Assembly (NCBI RefSeq): GCF_002001015.1
Contig: NZ_MUNO01000017.1
Location: 226,212 to 290,211, forward strand
DNA length: 64,000 nucleotides
From: Polaromonas sp. A23
GTDB lineage: Bacteria > Pseudomonadota > Gammaproteobacteria > Burkholderiales > Burkholderiaceae_C
Direction: 5' to 3'
Part shown: piece by piece, positions 15,721 to 24,949 of the stretch
Layout: the number at the start of each line of letters is the position of its first letter
Position numbering within the stretch: the stretch's first letter is position 1
Translations under genes and position numbers: made by a program
Notes under the pieces: generated by a model
Seen by the model: only the letters and a program-made list of their open reading frames with translations
Database searches by the model: none
What the model was told of the DNA's origin: nothing

Positions 15721-16721
15721 GCAGCCTCCTTCATCTGGCGGGCTTGCTGTTTCGCTGCATAAGCTTGCGCGGCATCACGCACCCACTGGCCGTCTTCATG
15801 TGCTTTCACGCGGTTGGTCAGGCGTTCCTTGTTGCAAGGTCCGTTGCCGCCCACCACGGCCCAGAAATCGTCCCAGTCAATCGCGCCGTAGTCGTGCTGC
15901 TGGCGCGCTTCGTTCCATTTCAGATCGGGGTCGGGCAGGGTCACGCCCAGCACCGCCGCCTGCGGCACGGTGGCGTCGACAAACTTCTGTCGCAAGTCGT
16001 CGTTCGAAATGCGCTTGATGCCCCAGCGCATGCCTTGCGCGCCGTTGGTACTGTCGGCGTCGGGCGGGCCGAACATGGCCAGCACCGGCCACCACCAGCG
16101 GTTCACCGCGTCCTGCACCATGGCGCGCTGTTCGGGCGTGCCCTGCATCTGCACCATCAGGCTTTCAAAGCCCTGGCGCTGGTGAAAACTTTCTTCCTTG
16201 CAGATGCGGATCATGGCGCGTGCATACGGCCCGTACGAGCAGCGGCAGATCGGCACCTGGTTCATGATGGCTGCGCCGTCGACCAGCCAGCCGATCACCC
16301 CGACGTCCGCCCACTGCAGCGTTGGGTAGTTGAAGATGGAGCTGTACTTGGCCTTACCGGTGTGCAGGGCGTCGAGCAATGCGTCGCGTCCCACGCCCAG
16401 GGTTTCGGCAGCGGAATACAGGTAGAGGCCATGGCCGCCTTCGTCCTGCACCTTGGCCAGCAGGATGGCCTTGCGCTTGAGCGAGGGCGCGCGCGAGATC
16501 CAGTTGCCTTCGGGTTGCATGCCGATGATTTCGCTGTGCGCGTGCTGGCTGATCTGGCGTATCAACGTGCGGCGGTAGGCCTCGGGCATCCAGTCCTGCG
16601 GTTCGATCTTCTGATCGGCGTCGATTTTTTCGTCGAAACGGGTTTGCAGCGCGTCTGGATTTGCCACCGGCGCAAGGACAGGCGCCGACGAATCGGGAAG
16701 GTCGAGTGATTGTGTGTACAT
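15717..16721 (-). CDS. paaA: Phenylacetyl-CoA 1,2-epoxidase catalytic subunit PaaA
   Basis: Di-iron monooxygenase subunit that epoxidises the ring of phenylacetyl-CoA. Ligand-bearing helices are visible ([47 protein letters not shown]). Start set at ATG 16721 (MYTQSLD), which has AGGAGA 8 nt upstream. First gene of paaABCDE; a long operator-like palindrome lies 56 nt upstream. The rest of the paa pathway is not in the window. Confidence 0.95.
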   Translation of the reverse strand: MYTQSLDLPDSSAPVLAPVANPDALQTRFDEKIDADQKIEPQDWMPEAYRRTLIRQISQHAHSEIIGMQPEGNWISRAPSLKRKAILLAKVQDEGGHGLYLYSAAETLGVGRDALLDALHTGKAKYSSIFNYPTLQWADVGVIGWLVDGAAIMNQVPICRCSYGPYARAMIRICKEESFHQRQGFESLMVQMQGTPEQRAMVQDAVNRWWWPVLAMFGPPDADSTNGAQGMRWGIKRISNDDLRQKFVDATVPQAAVLGVTLPDPDLKWNEARQQHDYGAIDWDDFWAVVGGNGPCNKERLTNRVKAHEDGQWVRDAAQAYAAKQQARQMKEAA

Positions 16722-16776
16722 GCGTTGTCTCCTGGTCACCTGGCTTGCAGGGTCAGCAATCCATCGCAGTATAGCG

Positions 16777-16804
16777 AATTAACCGACCGATCGGTCGGTT
16801 AATT
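16777..16804. promoter_or_regulatory. 28-bp perfect palindrome, probable TetR-type (PaaR) operator
   Basis: The half-site AATTAACCGACCGA is followed immediately by its exact reverse complement. It lies between paaA and the convergently oriented end of the kinase fusion, 56 nt upstream of the paaA start. Length and ACCGACCG-type half-sites suit a TetR-family repressor; betaproteobacterial paa operons are commonly under such a regulator (established in general; identity here inferred). No tetR gene is in the window. Confidence 0.7.
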
Positions 16805-16825
16805 GTTGACTTCGCCGTGTGGGGG

Positions 16826-18877
16826 TCAGGCCGCCTGGTTCAGGTCGGCCAGAAGGGCTTGCGCCGACGCGTAACGAGCGTCGGGATTTTTAGCCATCAG
16901 CCGGTTGATGATGGGTTGCAGGTCGGCATGGACAACGGGCAGGGCCGGGGTGTCCGCATGCAGGTGTTTGGCCAGCAACAATTCGAGCGACTCGGCCATG
17001 AAAGGGCGACGGCCGTCCAGCATCTCGAACAGCATGACGCCCAGGCTGTACAGATCGGAGCGAACTGTTACCGCCTTGCCGATGACCTGTTCAGGGCTCA
17101 TGTAGAAAGGCGTGCCGACCACGTCGCCATGGCGGGTCTGGGTGAAGCCCAGGCTTTCGGCCTGCAGCATGGACTTGGCGATACCGAAGTCGGCCAGCGC
17201 GACCGATCCGTCGCTGCGCAGCATGACGTTTTCGGGCTTGATGTCGCGGTGCACGATGCCGTGGCTGTGAATGGCTGCGAGCGCCTGCGCCAGCTGCCGC
17301 CCTATCTCCAGCGCGCGAACACGCGTCATGCCGGGGCCGAAGAGCGTGCGCAGGTCACCGCGCTCGAAATACTCCATGGCGATGTAGGCGTGTTCGTCGC
17401 TGAAACCCTGGTCATGGATGCGGATCACGTGCGGATGATTAATCTTGCTCAGAAGCGCATATTCCTGGATGAAGCGCACCAGGTGTTCCGAGGCCTCCTT
17501 GCCGCGCGAATCAAGAACTTTGAGCACGATGGGCAAGCCATCGGTTTCGCGCTCCGCCAGGTAGACCTCGGTCATCCCGCCCGAGCCGATTTTCCGGGTC
17601 ACCCGGTAACCCTTAAGCCGCACCGGCTCGTTGCCGGGCTCAAAGCGCTGCTCTTTCAAGGTGGCCAGCTTGGACTGCAATGCTTCCTTGACGGCCCGGG
17701 CCGTGATGTCGGAGTTGGTGCGCACTGCAGCACTGATCTCGCTGGCCCGCTCGGTCAGGCTGGCCATGCCGTGAATCTTGTCGTCGATGCCGGTCACCAT
17801 GCCGGTAATTTCAAGGACGTCGAGCGTCAGGTTCTTGCCGGGAACGGCCAGTGTGTCCCGCGTTCCAACTTCGATGCCGTCGCCTGCCGCTTCCATCACC
17901 GCGCGGCTGGCCAGCACCGTCCAGCCGCGTTCGCGTGTGGCCACTTCCAGGCGCGCCGCCAGGCTGACCGTATCTCCCACCGGCATCAGGTCGGGGCTGC
18001 CCGGTGGGCCCATGCGGCACAGCGTGACTTCCCCGCTGTGCAGCCCGATGCCAATGGCAAAAGGCGGCAGGCCGCGCGCGGCAAAACGCTGCGCCAGCCA
18101 GTCGCGGAACTCATGCGCTGCCAGCGCCATTGCCAGGGCCGCAGAGATGGCGCGGCGTTGCGCGGGCAGTGGCGAGCCGCTGAGGGTGTTGGCAAACACG
18201 GCCATCAGGCCGTCGCCGACGAACTTGAGGTGCCGGCCACTGTTCTTGAGCACGGGCTGGCAGCTGCGTTCGAAGTACTCGGTGAGCAACTGCGAGACCT
18301 CGTTGGCTTCGAGCTTTTCGGCCAGCGAAGTGAAGTTGCGAATGGAAGACACCAGCACCGTGGCGTTGATGACGTGCGCGTCGTCGCTGTCAGGCGGCGC
18401 TTCCACCGCAAACGCTTCGGGTTGCCGGCCACCGATGTCGCTGCCGAAAGCGGTGCGCAGACGTGTTTCCAGTGCGGCAAGGCCGGAGGCCATGCGTGCA
18501 TCAACCAGGTTCTTTTTGCGCAGCTGCGCATTCACCGCCTCGAGCAGCTCGGTGCGTGTGAAGGGTTTGGACAGGTAATCGTCGGCGCCGGCCGTCATGC
18601 CGCGGCGCATGCTGTTGCGGTCGTCCAGCGCGGTCAACAGCATGAAGGGGGTGGTGGCCAGTGCCGCATCGGCGCGGATGGCTGCGAGCAACGCGAAGCC
18701 GTCCATGTCGGGCATGTTCACGTCCGAGATGATGAGGTCCGGCGCGCGCGCCCTGGCGTGGGCCAAGCCGCTGCGGCCATCGGCGGCCGACACGGCCTCA
18801 AAACCTTCGAGCGTCAGCAGACGGGAGATGTTGCTCCGGATCGCGTCGTCGTCTTCAACAATCAGGATCACATGCAT
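16826..18877 (-). CDS. Response-regulator / degenerate class III cyclase / Ser-Thr kinase fusion
   Basis: 683-residue cytoplasmic signalling protein in three parts. Residues 1-120: receiver domain with acidic pocket 8-11, phospho-acceptor Asp52, Thr82 and Lys104 intact. Residues 170-345: class III nucleotide-cyclase fold (SSIRNFTSLAEKLE; LKFVGDGLMAVF; IGIGLHSGEV; GDTVSLAARLE). The first metal-binding Asp is Ser178 and the usual Asn of VNxAAR is Ser305, so cyclase activity is probably lost. Residues 420-680: Hanks kinase with GSGGMTEVYLAE, Lys453, HRD Asp545, DFG Asp563 and SPE motif, apparently active. It reads as a phosphorelay-gated kinase using a dead cyclase as a sensor or dimer module. 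Stand-alone gene. Confidence 0.85.
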   Translation of the reverse strand: MHVILIVEDDDAIRSNISRLLTLEGFEAVSAADGRSGLAHARARAPDLIISDVNMPDMDGFALLAAIRADAALATTPFMLLTALDDRNSMRRGMTAGADDYLSKPFTRTELLEAVNAQLRKKNLVDARMASGLAALETRLRTAFGSDIGGRQPEAFAVEAPPDSDDAHVINATVLVSSIRNFTSLAEKLEANEVSQLLTEYFERSCQPVLKNSGRHLKFVGDGLMAVFANTLSGSPLPAQRRAISAALAMALAAHEFRDWLAQRFAARGLPPFAIGIGLHSGEVTLCRMGPPGSPDLMPVGDTVSLAARLEVATRERGWTVLASRAVMEAAGDGIEVGTRDTLAVPGKNLTLDVLEITGMVTGIDDKIHGMASLTERASEISAAVRTNSDITARAVKEALQSKLATLKEQRFEPGNEPVRLKGYRVTRKIGSGGMTEVYLAERETDGLPIVLKVLDSRGKEASEHLVRFIQEYALLSKINHPHVIRIHDQGFSDEHAYIAMEYFERGDLRTLFGPGMTRVRALEIGRQLAQALAAIHSHGIVHRDIKPENVMLRSDGSVALADFGIAKSMLQAESLGFTQTRHGDVVGTPFYMSPEQVIGKAVTVRSDLYSLGVMLFEMLDGRRPFMAESLELLLAKHLHADTPALPVVHADLQPIINRLMAKNPDARYASAQALLADLNQAA

Positions 18878-18906
18878 GGTCAGGCTCGTGTCTGCCGGGT
18901 TGTTTT

Positions 18907-19905
18907 TTAGCCGCCGTGATCCAGCGTGAACCCGGCATTGCGGTCTTGCCCCAGGCGCGCCACCATTTGCGGCAGCGCGGCTTGCAGTTCGGCCTTGAGC
19001 GTGTGCGGCGGATTGATCACGAACATGCCGCTGGCCGGCAGTCCGGGGCGCTTGACGTCACCGGTCTCGTCGGTGGTGAGCTTGCTGGACTTGACGGTCA
19101 GGGTGGCATGGAGCCAGCTGCGGCCGGCCTTGGTTGCCAGGGTTTTGAGCTTGCGTGGCAAATCATGCGCTTCGGGGCGCGGAATGATGGGGTACCAGAC
19201 CACGTAGGTGCCTGTGGCAAAACGCTTGACGGCGTCGGCCATGCAGACCGCCACCCTGGCGTAGTCGGTCTTGATCTCGTAGCTCGGGTCGCACAGCACC
19301 ATGGCGCGGCGAGCCGGCGGCGGCAGAAAGGTTTTCAGCACCTCGAAGCCATCCTCGCGTGCAACGCTGACCTGGCGCCCCACACCCAGCTGGGCAATGT
19401 TGCCGGTCAGGGACTTGAAATCGGTGGGGTGCAGCTCAAACAGCTTGAGTTTGTCGCGGCCGCTGAGAAATTGCTGCTCAATGAAGGGCGAGCCGGGGTA
19501 AATCTTCAGGTGCGCCGGATCGCCGCTCTGGGCCAGCTGCGGGTTCAGGCTGCACAGGAGGTCCACATAGTCCTGCAGGACGGGGGCGAGGGCCTCCACG
19601 GGAGGTGTTTTGGCGGTGGCCCCGGCCTTCTTTGTTGCTATTGTTTTTGTAGCTGTTGACGCAGATGCAACAAGGGTAGAGGCTGCTTTTGTTACATTAA
19701 AAAGGCGAAAAACGCCCTCCTGGGCCTCGCCGCTGGTTTCGGTGTAGTCGCCGTCCAGGCGGTACAGCCCGGCGCCGGCGTGCGTGTCGATCACGGTCAG
19801 CGCCGTGTCTTTCTGGGTTAAATACTTCATCAACGCGATCAGCGTGGTGTGCTTGAGCACATCGGCATGGTTGCCGGCATGGAAGGCGTGGCGATAACTG
19901 AACAT
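18907..19905 (-). CDS. rlmJ: 23S rRNA (adenine(2030)-N6)-methyltransferase RlmJ
   Basis: Methylates A2030 of 23S rRNA. Characteristic N-terminus MFSYRHAFHAGNHADVLKH, SAM motif VIDTHAGAGLY and catalytic DPSYE (N6-adenine MTase DPPY class), with GTYVVWYPII. At 332 aa it is about 50 longer than the E. coli enzyme because of a Thr/Ala/Lys-rich insertion (about residues 73-105) that contains a 17-nt palindrome copy. It converges with nothing and is divergent from the kinase at 20058. Confidence 0.93.
   Translation of the reverse strand: MFSYRHAFHAGNHADVLKHTTLIALMKYLTQKDTALTVIDTHAGAGLYRLDGDYTETSGEAQEGVFRLFNVTKAASTLVASASTATKTIATKKAGATAKTPPVEALAPVLQDYVDLLCSLNPQLAQSGDPAHLKIYPGSPFIEQQFLSGRDKLKLFELHPTDFKSLTGNIAQLGVGRQVSVAREDGFEVLKTFLPPPARRAMVLCDPSYEIKTDYARVAVCMADAVKRFATGTYVVWYPIIPRPEAHDLPRKLKTLATKAGRSWLHATLTVKSSKLTTDETGDVKRPGLPASGMFVINPPHTLKAELQAALPQMVARLGQDRNAGFTLDHGG
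19637..19653. repeat. 17-nt palindrome copy (in rlmJ insertion)
   Basis: GCTATTGTTTTTGTAGC; encodes ATKTIA-like residues inside a low-complexity insertion absent from typical RlmJ. Confidence 0.65.
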
Positions 19906-20057
19906 GGCGCTATGTTAACGGCCGCCGTCTTCTCCGCGCGCCGCCGCGCTTGCAATTGGCAACACAATCCTGACAGGCGCGTCGTTTTGCGTGCCAAGTT
20001 GCCTTGACGCAAGCCTGACGGCCATGCCTAATTGCGGTCCAACGATTTTTGCTGTCC

Positions 20058-21833
20058 ATGACCGTTTCCCCCAGTCCAACCCCTGTTTCCCTGATCACCC
20101 ATGTTGATGCCCTGCCGGCGGGAACACGCCTGGCCGAGTTCGAACTGCTGGGTTTGCTGGGGGTCGGTGGTTTTGGCATGGTCTACCAGGCGTTTGACCA
20201 CTCGCTGCAGCGGCCGGTGGCCATCAAGGAGTTCATGCCTTCGGCGCTTGCCTGCCGGGGTGCGGACGGCGCAGTGACGGTTCGCGATCCTGCAGACCAG
20301 GCGGCCTTTCATGCCGGACTGCAGTCTTTTGTGACCGAGGCGCGCTTGCTGGCACAGTTTGACCATCCCTCCCTGGTGAAGGTTTTCCGCTATTGGGAAG
20401 AACACCAGACAGCCTACATGGTGATGCCGTTTTACCGCGGCATCACGTTGCAGGCGGCGCGCATGCAGATGCGAAGTCCTCCTACCGAAGCCTGGCTGCG
20501 CAAGGTGCTGTGGGGGGTGCTTGGCGCGCTCAAGACCCTGCACCAGGGTCGCGCTGTGCACAGGGATGTCTCGCCGGACAACATCTTCCTGCAGGATTTT
20601 GGCCCTCCGGTGTTGCTGGACCTGGGCGCTGCGCGGCACGTCATGGGCGGCAAGACCCAGGACCTGACCGATGCCTTCAAATTGAGCTACGCGCCGCTGG
20701 AGCAGCACGCCGGTGCGCCGGACATGCGGCAGGGCCCTTGGACCGATCTGTACGCACTTGCCGCCGTGGTGCATGGTTTGCTTTGCAACAAGCCGCCATT
20801 GCCGGCCACTTTCCGGGCCGTGCGTGACCGTCTGCCGTCGTTCTCGCGCGTCGCTCGCACGGTGCAGGAGCAGTTCGGCCTGGGTTATTCCCCGGCATTC
20901 GTTCAGGCCATGGGCCAGGCGCTGGCGATTGATGCCAGGGACCGTCCCCAAACCGTGGCGGCCATGGTGCAGGCCATGGCGCTGGAGACCCCCAATGGCA
21001 TGTCGAGGTTCGATTGGCGTGCCGAACTCGGCCCCATCTGGGCGCCACCCGGTGTGTCTGTGTCGGGGCCTTTGCCCATGGAGCCATCTGTGCCCGGTCA
21101 GCAACACATGGTTCCGGCACGCAATGACGGCCCGACGCAACCCTTGTCGGTCCCTCGGAGGAAGGTCGCCACTGTCCATCGTCAACCTGCTCCGCCCGTG
21201 CCGGTGGCGGAGGTGGCGGCCGAGGTTGCCGCACCGTCACCAACTCCTCCTGCTCCTGTTGTCACCCGGTCTGGCCGATCCTGGCGCCTGGGCGCCGGGG
21301 TACTGGCTGTTGCGGCCGTCGCCCTCGTGTTGGGTCTGATGCTTGGGCGGGGCAGCCGCTCTCCCGACGGCAGGCTTGCGGCGCAGGTGGTTCCTTCCGC
21401 CGCAGAGGGCCAGCCAGCAAGCCAGGCAGTGCCCGCTAATGCTCCGCAGCCCGTGCTTGCTGTTGCCTCCGTGGCCGCGCCCGCGGTCGCTGTGCCGGAG
21501 GTGCCAGCTGCTTCCGTCGTTCAGCCACTTCCGTCCTCGTCACCCAACCCGGTGACACCGGCCCGGCGGGTGACAACGAAGAAAAATGCCCCGGCGGAGG
21601 TGGTTAATCCGCCGCCGGTGGTGCCGGTGGCCACGACAGCCGTGCCGGAACGCGTGAAAGCGCCACAACGAGCCGCGCCGGGGGATCCGGTGGCTCTGTG
21701 CGCCGACAGTAACTTCATGACCCGACCGATGTGCATCTTCCGCCAATGCCAGAAACCAGAGATGGCCACGCTTGCAGTGTGCGTAGAAAACAACGCCCGC
21801 CTGCAAAATAGCCGCCGTTCTGAAGGCTTGTAG
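20058..21833 (+). CDS. Membrane-anchored serine/threonine protein kinase
   Basis: 591-residue protein. Kinase domain residues 27-310: glycine loop LGVGGFGMVYQA, Lys57 in VAIKEF, catalytic VHRDVSPDN (Asp170), and DLG (Asp188) in place of DFG. A Pro/Ala-rich linker follows, then one membrane helix (411-430, LGAGVLAVAAVALVLGLMLG). A Pro/Ala-rich periplasmic part ends in a four-Cys module (ALCADSN ... MCIFRQCQK ... AVCVENN). Start ATG 20058; an upstream in-frame start at 20049 lacks support. No phosphatase partner is adjacent. Confidence 0.88.
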   Translation: MTVSPSPTPVSLITHVDALPAGTRLAEFELLGLLGVGGFGMVYQAFDHSLQRPVAIKEFMPSALACRGADGAVTVRDPADQAAFHAGLQSFVTEARLLAQFDHPSLVKVFRYWEEHQTAYMVMPFYRGITLQAARMQMRSPPTEAWLRKVLWGVLGALKTLHQGRAVHRDVSPDNIFLQDFGPPVLLDLGAARHVMGGKTQDLTDAFKLSYAPLEQHAGAPDMRQGPWTDLYALAAVVHGLLCNKPPLPATFRAVRDRLPSFSRVARTVQEQFGLGYSPAFVQAMGQALAIDARDRPQTVAAMVQAMALETPNGMSRFDWRAELGPIWAPPGVSVSGPLPMEPSVPGQQHMVPARNDGPTQPLSVPRRKVATVHRQPAPPVPVAEVAAEVAAPSPTPPAPVVTRSGRSWRLGAGVLAVAAVALVLGLMLGRGSRSPDGRLAAQVVPSAAEGQPASQAVPANAPQPVLAVASVAAPAVAVPEVPAASVVQPLPSSSPNPVTPARRVTTKKNAPAEVVNPPPVVPVATTAVPERVKAPQRAAPGDPVALCADSNFMTRPMCIFRQCQKPEMATLAVCVENNARLQNSRRSEGL

Positions 21834-21927
21834 CCAAAAAAAAGCCGGAAAGAGGCGGAAACAACCGTTGGAACAGCGGTTTGGGCGTCGTTGCTGCCCC
21901 AAATACCCCTTAGAGCTCCCGATTTTG

Positions 21928-21933
21928 TATAAT
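21928..21933 (+). promoter_or_regulatory. Putative -10 box of the rplM-rpsI operon
   Basis: A perfect TATAAT stands 122 nt upstream of rplM in a leader with no gene. No convincing -35 hexamer is found at 16-18 nt, so the assignment is tentative. Confidence 0.4.
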
Positions 21934-22054
21934 CGTGGGCTTCGCAGCGATTGGCTGGCCCCGCGGCGAAGCTTGAACCCCACCTAAGAGGTTTCCATCA
22001 GAGAAACACCGACCGTGGAAAAGGGCTGCTCAAACCAACTTTTAAAAGTAAACC

Positions 22055-22483
22055 ATGACAACTTTCAGCGCAAAACCCGCTGACGTGGTGCATGAGTGGT
22101 TTGTGATTGACGCGACCGACAAGGTCCTCGGACGAGTAGCCAGCGAAGTTGCTCTCCGTTTGCGCGGCAAACACAAGGCCATTTATACGCCCCACGTCGA
22201 TACAGGTGACTTCATCGTCATCATCAACGCAGCCCAGCTTCGTGTCACCGGCGCCAAGTCGACTGACAAGATCTATTACCGCCACTCGGGTTACCCCGGC
22301 GGTATCTCGGCCACGAATTTCCGCGACATGCAAACCAAGTTCCCGGGCCGTGCCCTGGAAAAAGCCGTCAAGGGCATGCTGCCCAAGGGCCCGCTCGGTT
22401 ACGCCATGATCAAAAAACTCAAGGTGTACGGTGGTGCAGAGCATCCGCATACCGCCCAACAGCCTAAAGTGCTGGAAATTTAA
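22055..22483 (+). CDS. rplM: 50S ribosomal protein L13
   Basis: 142-residue L13. Diagnostic blocks: [51 protein letters not shown] and [19 protein letters not shown]. Followed 11 nt later by rpsI, the standard operon pair, with a clear terminator after rpsI. Confidence 0.98.
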   Translation: MTTFSAKPADVVHEWFVIDATDKVLGRVASEVALRLRGKHKAIYTPHVDTGDFIVIINAAQLRVTGAKSTDKIYYRHSGYPGGISATNFRDMQTKFPGRALEKAVKGMLPKGPLGYAMIKKLKVYGGAEHPHTAQQPKVLEI

Positions 22484-22494
22484 GGAGCCTTGAG

Positions 22495-22887
22495 ATGATT
22501 GGTGAATGGAACAATGGCACCGGCCGTCGCAAATCAAGCGTCGCCCGCGTGTTTATCAAAAAAGGCACTGGCAAGATCACGGTCAACGACCGCGACATCC
22601 AGACCTTCTTCGGTCGTGAAACCTCGATCATGATCTGCAAGCAGCCCCTGTATCTGACCAACCATGCCGAAACCTTCGACATCATGGTCAACGTACACGG
22701 CGGCGGCGAGTCCGGTCAGGCCGGTGCAGTGCGCCACGGCATCACCCGCGCGCTGATCGACTATGACGCCACCCTCAAGCCGGTGCTGAGCCAGGCCGGG
22801 TTTGTCACGCGCGATGCACGTGAAGTCGAACGTAAAAAGGTCGGTTTCCGTTCGGCACGCCGCCGCAAGCAGTTCAGCAAGCGCTAA
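22495..22887 (+). CDS. rpsI: 30S ribosomal protein S9
   Basis: 130-residue S9 with [13 protein letters not shown] at the N-terminus, [15 protein letters not shown] in the middle and the basic C-terminal tail ending RRKQFSKR that reaches the decoding centre. AAGGAG precedes the start. Co-transcribed with rplM. Confidence 0.98.
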   Translation: MIGEWNNGTGRRKSSVARVFIKKGTGKITVNDRDIQTFFGRETSIMICKQPLYLTNHAETFDIMVNVHGGGESGQAGAVRHGITRALIDYDATLKPVLSQAGFVTRDAREVERKKVGFRSARRRKQFSKR

Positions 22888-22906
22888 TCCGCTTTTGCTG
22901 TTCCCG

Positions 22907-22940
22907 AAAAGCCGCCTGGTTTATTCCTGGCGGCTTTTTT
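22907..22940 (+). terminator. Rho-independent terminator of rplM-rpsI
   Basis: AAAAGCCGCC and GGCGGCTTTT form a 10-bp stem followed by a T-run, 20 nt after the rpsI stop. Confidence 0.85.
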
Positions 22941-23027
22941 CATGGCCGCGCCGGATTTGCCGTGGGAGTTGGAGATGCAAATCCTTACCGCTGCTTTCCA
23001 TGACGTGCCGACGTAGGGAGCGTCTGA

Positions 23028-23777
23028 GTGCACAATGCACTCCCCCAGTCAAAAAATGCAGGGCCGTTTTTGAAATTTCGCCTGTTTCGCCGCCGCCTGA
23101 CCATCAGTTCGCCGCGCGTGGCCATCCGCACTTCCTTGCCGTGGCCACTGCGTTGGGCGCTGGGCGCGATGATGCTCGGTTTTTCGGCGGCTATCGCGTT
23201 GTGGACTTTCGAGCTGGGCGTCAGTATTGCGGGCCTCGACAAAGATGCGAAGCTCGAACTGGGTAAATTGCGGGAAGAAGTTTCGGCGCTGCGCGCGGAG
23301 CGCGACAAATCGCAATCGGTGGCCAATATTTCGGGCAGCCTATTGACGGCAGAAAAAGCCGCGCAGGAGAAGATGATGGGCCAGATCAGGCAGCTGGAGT
23401 CGGAAAACCGGTTGCTGCGTGATGACCTTGGCTTTTTCGAGAAGCTTCTGCCGGCTGGCGGGGCAGAGAGCGCGGCCATTCGGGGCCTGCAGGCCGAGAT
23501 GCTTTCCGGAATGCAACTCAAGTGGCAGGTACTCGTGATTCAGCCTGTCAGGGACGCGCCGGTTTTTAACGGAAAGCTGGAATTGACGGTAAATGGAACC
23601 TTGGCCGGAAAGCCATGGACAGTTGGCCTGCCGGGGGGCGCACAAACTTTACAGTTCAAACAGTACCGTCGCGTGGATGGTGTCCTCGACTTGCCCCCCC
23701 AAGCCGTGGTACAAACTGTTACAGCCAAGCTGATTGAGGGAACTGTGGTTCGTTCCGTGCAGATCACTAAGTTGTAA
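23028..23777 (+). CDS. DUF6776-like membrane-anchored coiled-coil protein
   Basis: 249-residue protein with a short basic N-terminus, one membrane helix (LRWALGAMMLGFSAAIALWTF), a coiled coil (LGKLREEVSALRAERDKS ... QIRQLESENRLLRDDLGFFEKLLPAGG) and a beta-rich periplasmic domain. GTG 23028 is chosen for its GGGAG site 8 nt upstream. It is next to a bactofilin gene, a pairing that suggests an envelope or cell-shape role (inference). Confidence 0.75.
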   Translation: MHNALPQSKNAGPFLKFRLFRRRLTISSPRVAIRTSLPWPLRWALGAMMLGFSAAIALWTFELGVSIAGLDKDAKLELGKLREEVSALRAERDKSQSVANISGSLLTAEKAAQEKMMGQIRQLESENRLLRDDLGFFEKLLPAGGAESAAIRGLQAEMLSGMQLKWQVLVIQPVRDAPVFNGKLELTVNGTLAGKPWTVGLPGGAQTLQFKQYRRVDGVLDLPPQAVVQTVTAKLIEGTVVRSVQITKL

Positions 23778-23798
23778 TCTTTATCACAGGAATTCCCC

Positions 23799-24197
23799 AT
23801 GTTTGGAAAAAAAGCGCAACCCCCCATCAAAAGCCTGATTGCTCAAGGCAGCTGTATTGAAGGCAACCTTAAATTCACCGACGGTTTGCGTATCGATGGT
23901 GAAGTGATTGGTGATATCCGCGCCAATGAAGGCAGCCCCAGCATTCTGGTGATCAGCGAGTCGGCCTGTGTCACGGGCCACATCTATGCCGATCACGTCA
24001 TCATCAATGGCCGTGTCATGGGGCCGGTCCATGCTGCGGAACTCCTGGAGCTGCAGCCCAAAGCCAAGATCCAGGGCGATGTGGCCTACAAGGCGCTTGA
24101 AATGCATCAAGGCGCCGTCATCTTTGGACAGTTGCGACCTACCAATCATGAGGTCAGCGACAAACCCCTCCTCACGCTGGCTGCCAATAACGGCTAA
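23799..24197 (+). CDS. Bactofilin (polymer-forming cytoskeletal protein)
   Basis: 132-residue bactofilin: short polar N-terminus (MFGKKAQPPIKSL), then a right-handed beta-helix with repeating hydrophobic turns (IEGNLKFTDGLRIDGEVIGDI; LVISESACVTGHIYADHVIINGRVMG; KAKIQGDVAYKALEM). Such proteins self-assemble without nucleotide and position cell-wall enzymes. AGGAA upstream of ATG 23799. It follows the DUF6776-like gene by 21 nt, and an M23 peptidase lies 2 kb away. Confidence 0.92.
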   Translation: MFGKKAQPPIKSLIAQGSCIEGNLKFTDGLRIDGEVIGDIRANEGSPSILVISESACVTGHIYADHVIINGRVMGPVHAAELLELQPKAKIQGDVAYKALEMHQGAVIFGQLRPTNHEVSDKPLLTLAANNG

Positions 24198-24311
24198 AGC
24201 GGCTGAGGCCTTTGTGAGGTAAGTGCTCACCACTGGGTTCAAACCAGCGTGGGCCTTATGGTTGATCAAATTGCTGTACTATTAATCGAATTGAGTTGAA
24301 ACGGAGTCCCC

Positions 24312-24677
24312 ATGAGCGCTGTTGCTGAAACCATTCCCACCGAAATGCCTGCCCCTTTTGTCTTTACCGACAGTGCAGCGGCCAAGGTGGCGGACCTGAT
24401 TGCCGAAGAGGGCAATCCGGACCTGAAGTTGCGCGTGTTTGTGCAGGGCGGCGGTTGCTCCGGCTTCCAGTACGGCTTCACTTTTGACGAGATCACCAAC
24501 GAAGACGACACCACCATGACCAAAAATGGCGTGTCGCTGTTGATTGACGCGATGAGCTACCAGTACCTGGTTGGTGCCGAGATCGACTACAAGGACGACC
24601 TCGAAGGTGCTCAGTTTGTGATCAAAAACCCCAACGCCACCAGCACCTGCGGCTGTGGCTCAAGCTTCTCGGCTTGA
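24312..24677 (+). CDS. erpA: Iron-sulphur cluster insertion protein ErpA
   Basis: A-type Fe-S carrier that delivers clusters to apo-proteins. 121 residues with the three conserved Cys in [13 protein letters not shown] and the C-terminal [15 protein letters not shown] precedes ATG 24312. The gene stands alone between the bactofilin gene and anmK and ends at a strong terminator. Confidence 0.96.
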   Translation: MSAVAETIPTEMPAPFVFTDSAAAKVADLIAEEGNPDLKLRVFVQGGGCSGFQYGFTFDEITNEDDTTMTKNGVSLLIDAMSYQYLVGAEIDYKDDLEGAQFVIKNPNATSTCGCGSSFSA

Positions 24678-24694
24678 GATATTGCCAGCAGGCG

Positions 24695-24720
24695 AAAAAA
24701 GGACCTTCGGGTCCTTTTTT
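24695..24720 (+). terminator. Rho-independent terminator of erpA
   Basis: AAAAAAGGACC-TTCG-GGTCCTTTTTT: a stem with a stable TTCG loop and T-run, 18 nt after the erpA stop; symmetric enough to work in both directions, so it could also stop transcripts from anmK. Confidence 0.9.
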
Positions 24721-24775
24721 ATGGTCGCTGCCCAGCGGCGGAGCAGTAGGCGAGCAGGGGATCTTCATTTCAAGT

Positions 24776-24949
24776 CAGGGCCGCGGAACCGGCTTTGCCG
24801 GCCCGCAGGCGCAGCGGCCACCGAGGGGCTGGAGCCTGCGGCTCCAAAGCTGCCTGAGCAGTTTTGGACAGGCGACAGAGGCGAAGCGTCTCGCGAGCCG
24901 CGGCCTGCAAGGCCCCGGGAGCTACACGCAGTGAGCAACTGTGGGGGCC
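24776..24949 (-). repeat. GC-rich dispersed element, copy 1 (overlaps the anmK 3' end)
   Basis: Begins CAGGGCCGCGGAACCGGCTT and ends TGAGCAACTGTGGGGGCC. It shares long near-identical blocks with copy 2 (26251-26429) and end blocks with copies 3 and 4. Its GTGGGGGCC end runs into anmK: the last eight codons of anmK and its TAG are made from the element. Confidence 0.85.

Noticed and set aside
16817..18910. 697-codon open frame opposite the kinase fusion
   Set aside because: It mirrors a clearly conserved gene in GC-rich DNA; the translation is Gln/His/Arg/Gly-rich without motifs.
24198..24311. tRNA-like GGTTCAAACC upstream of erpA
   Set aside because: No acceptor, D or anticodon arms could be assembled around it.
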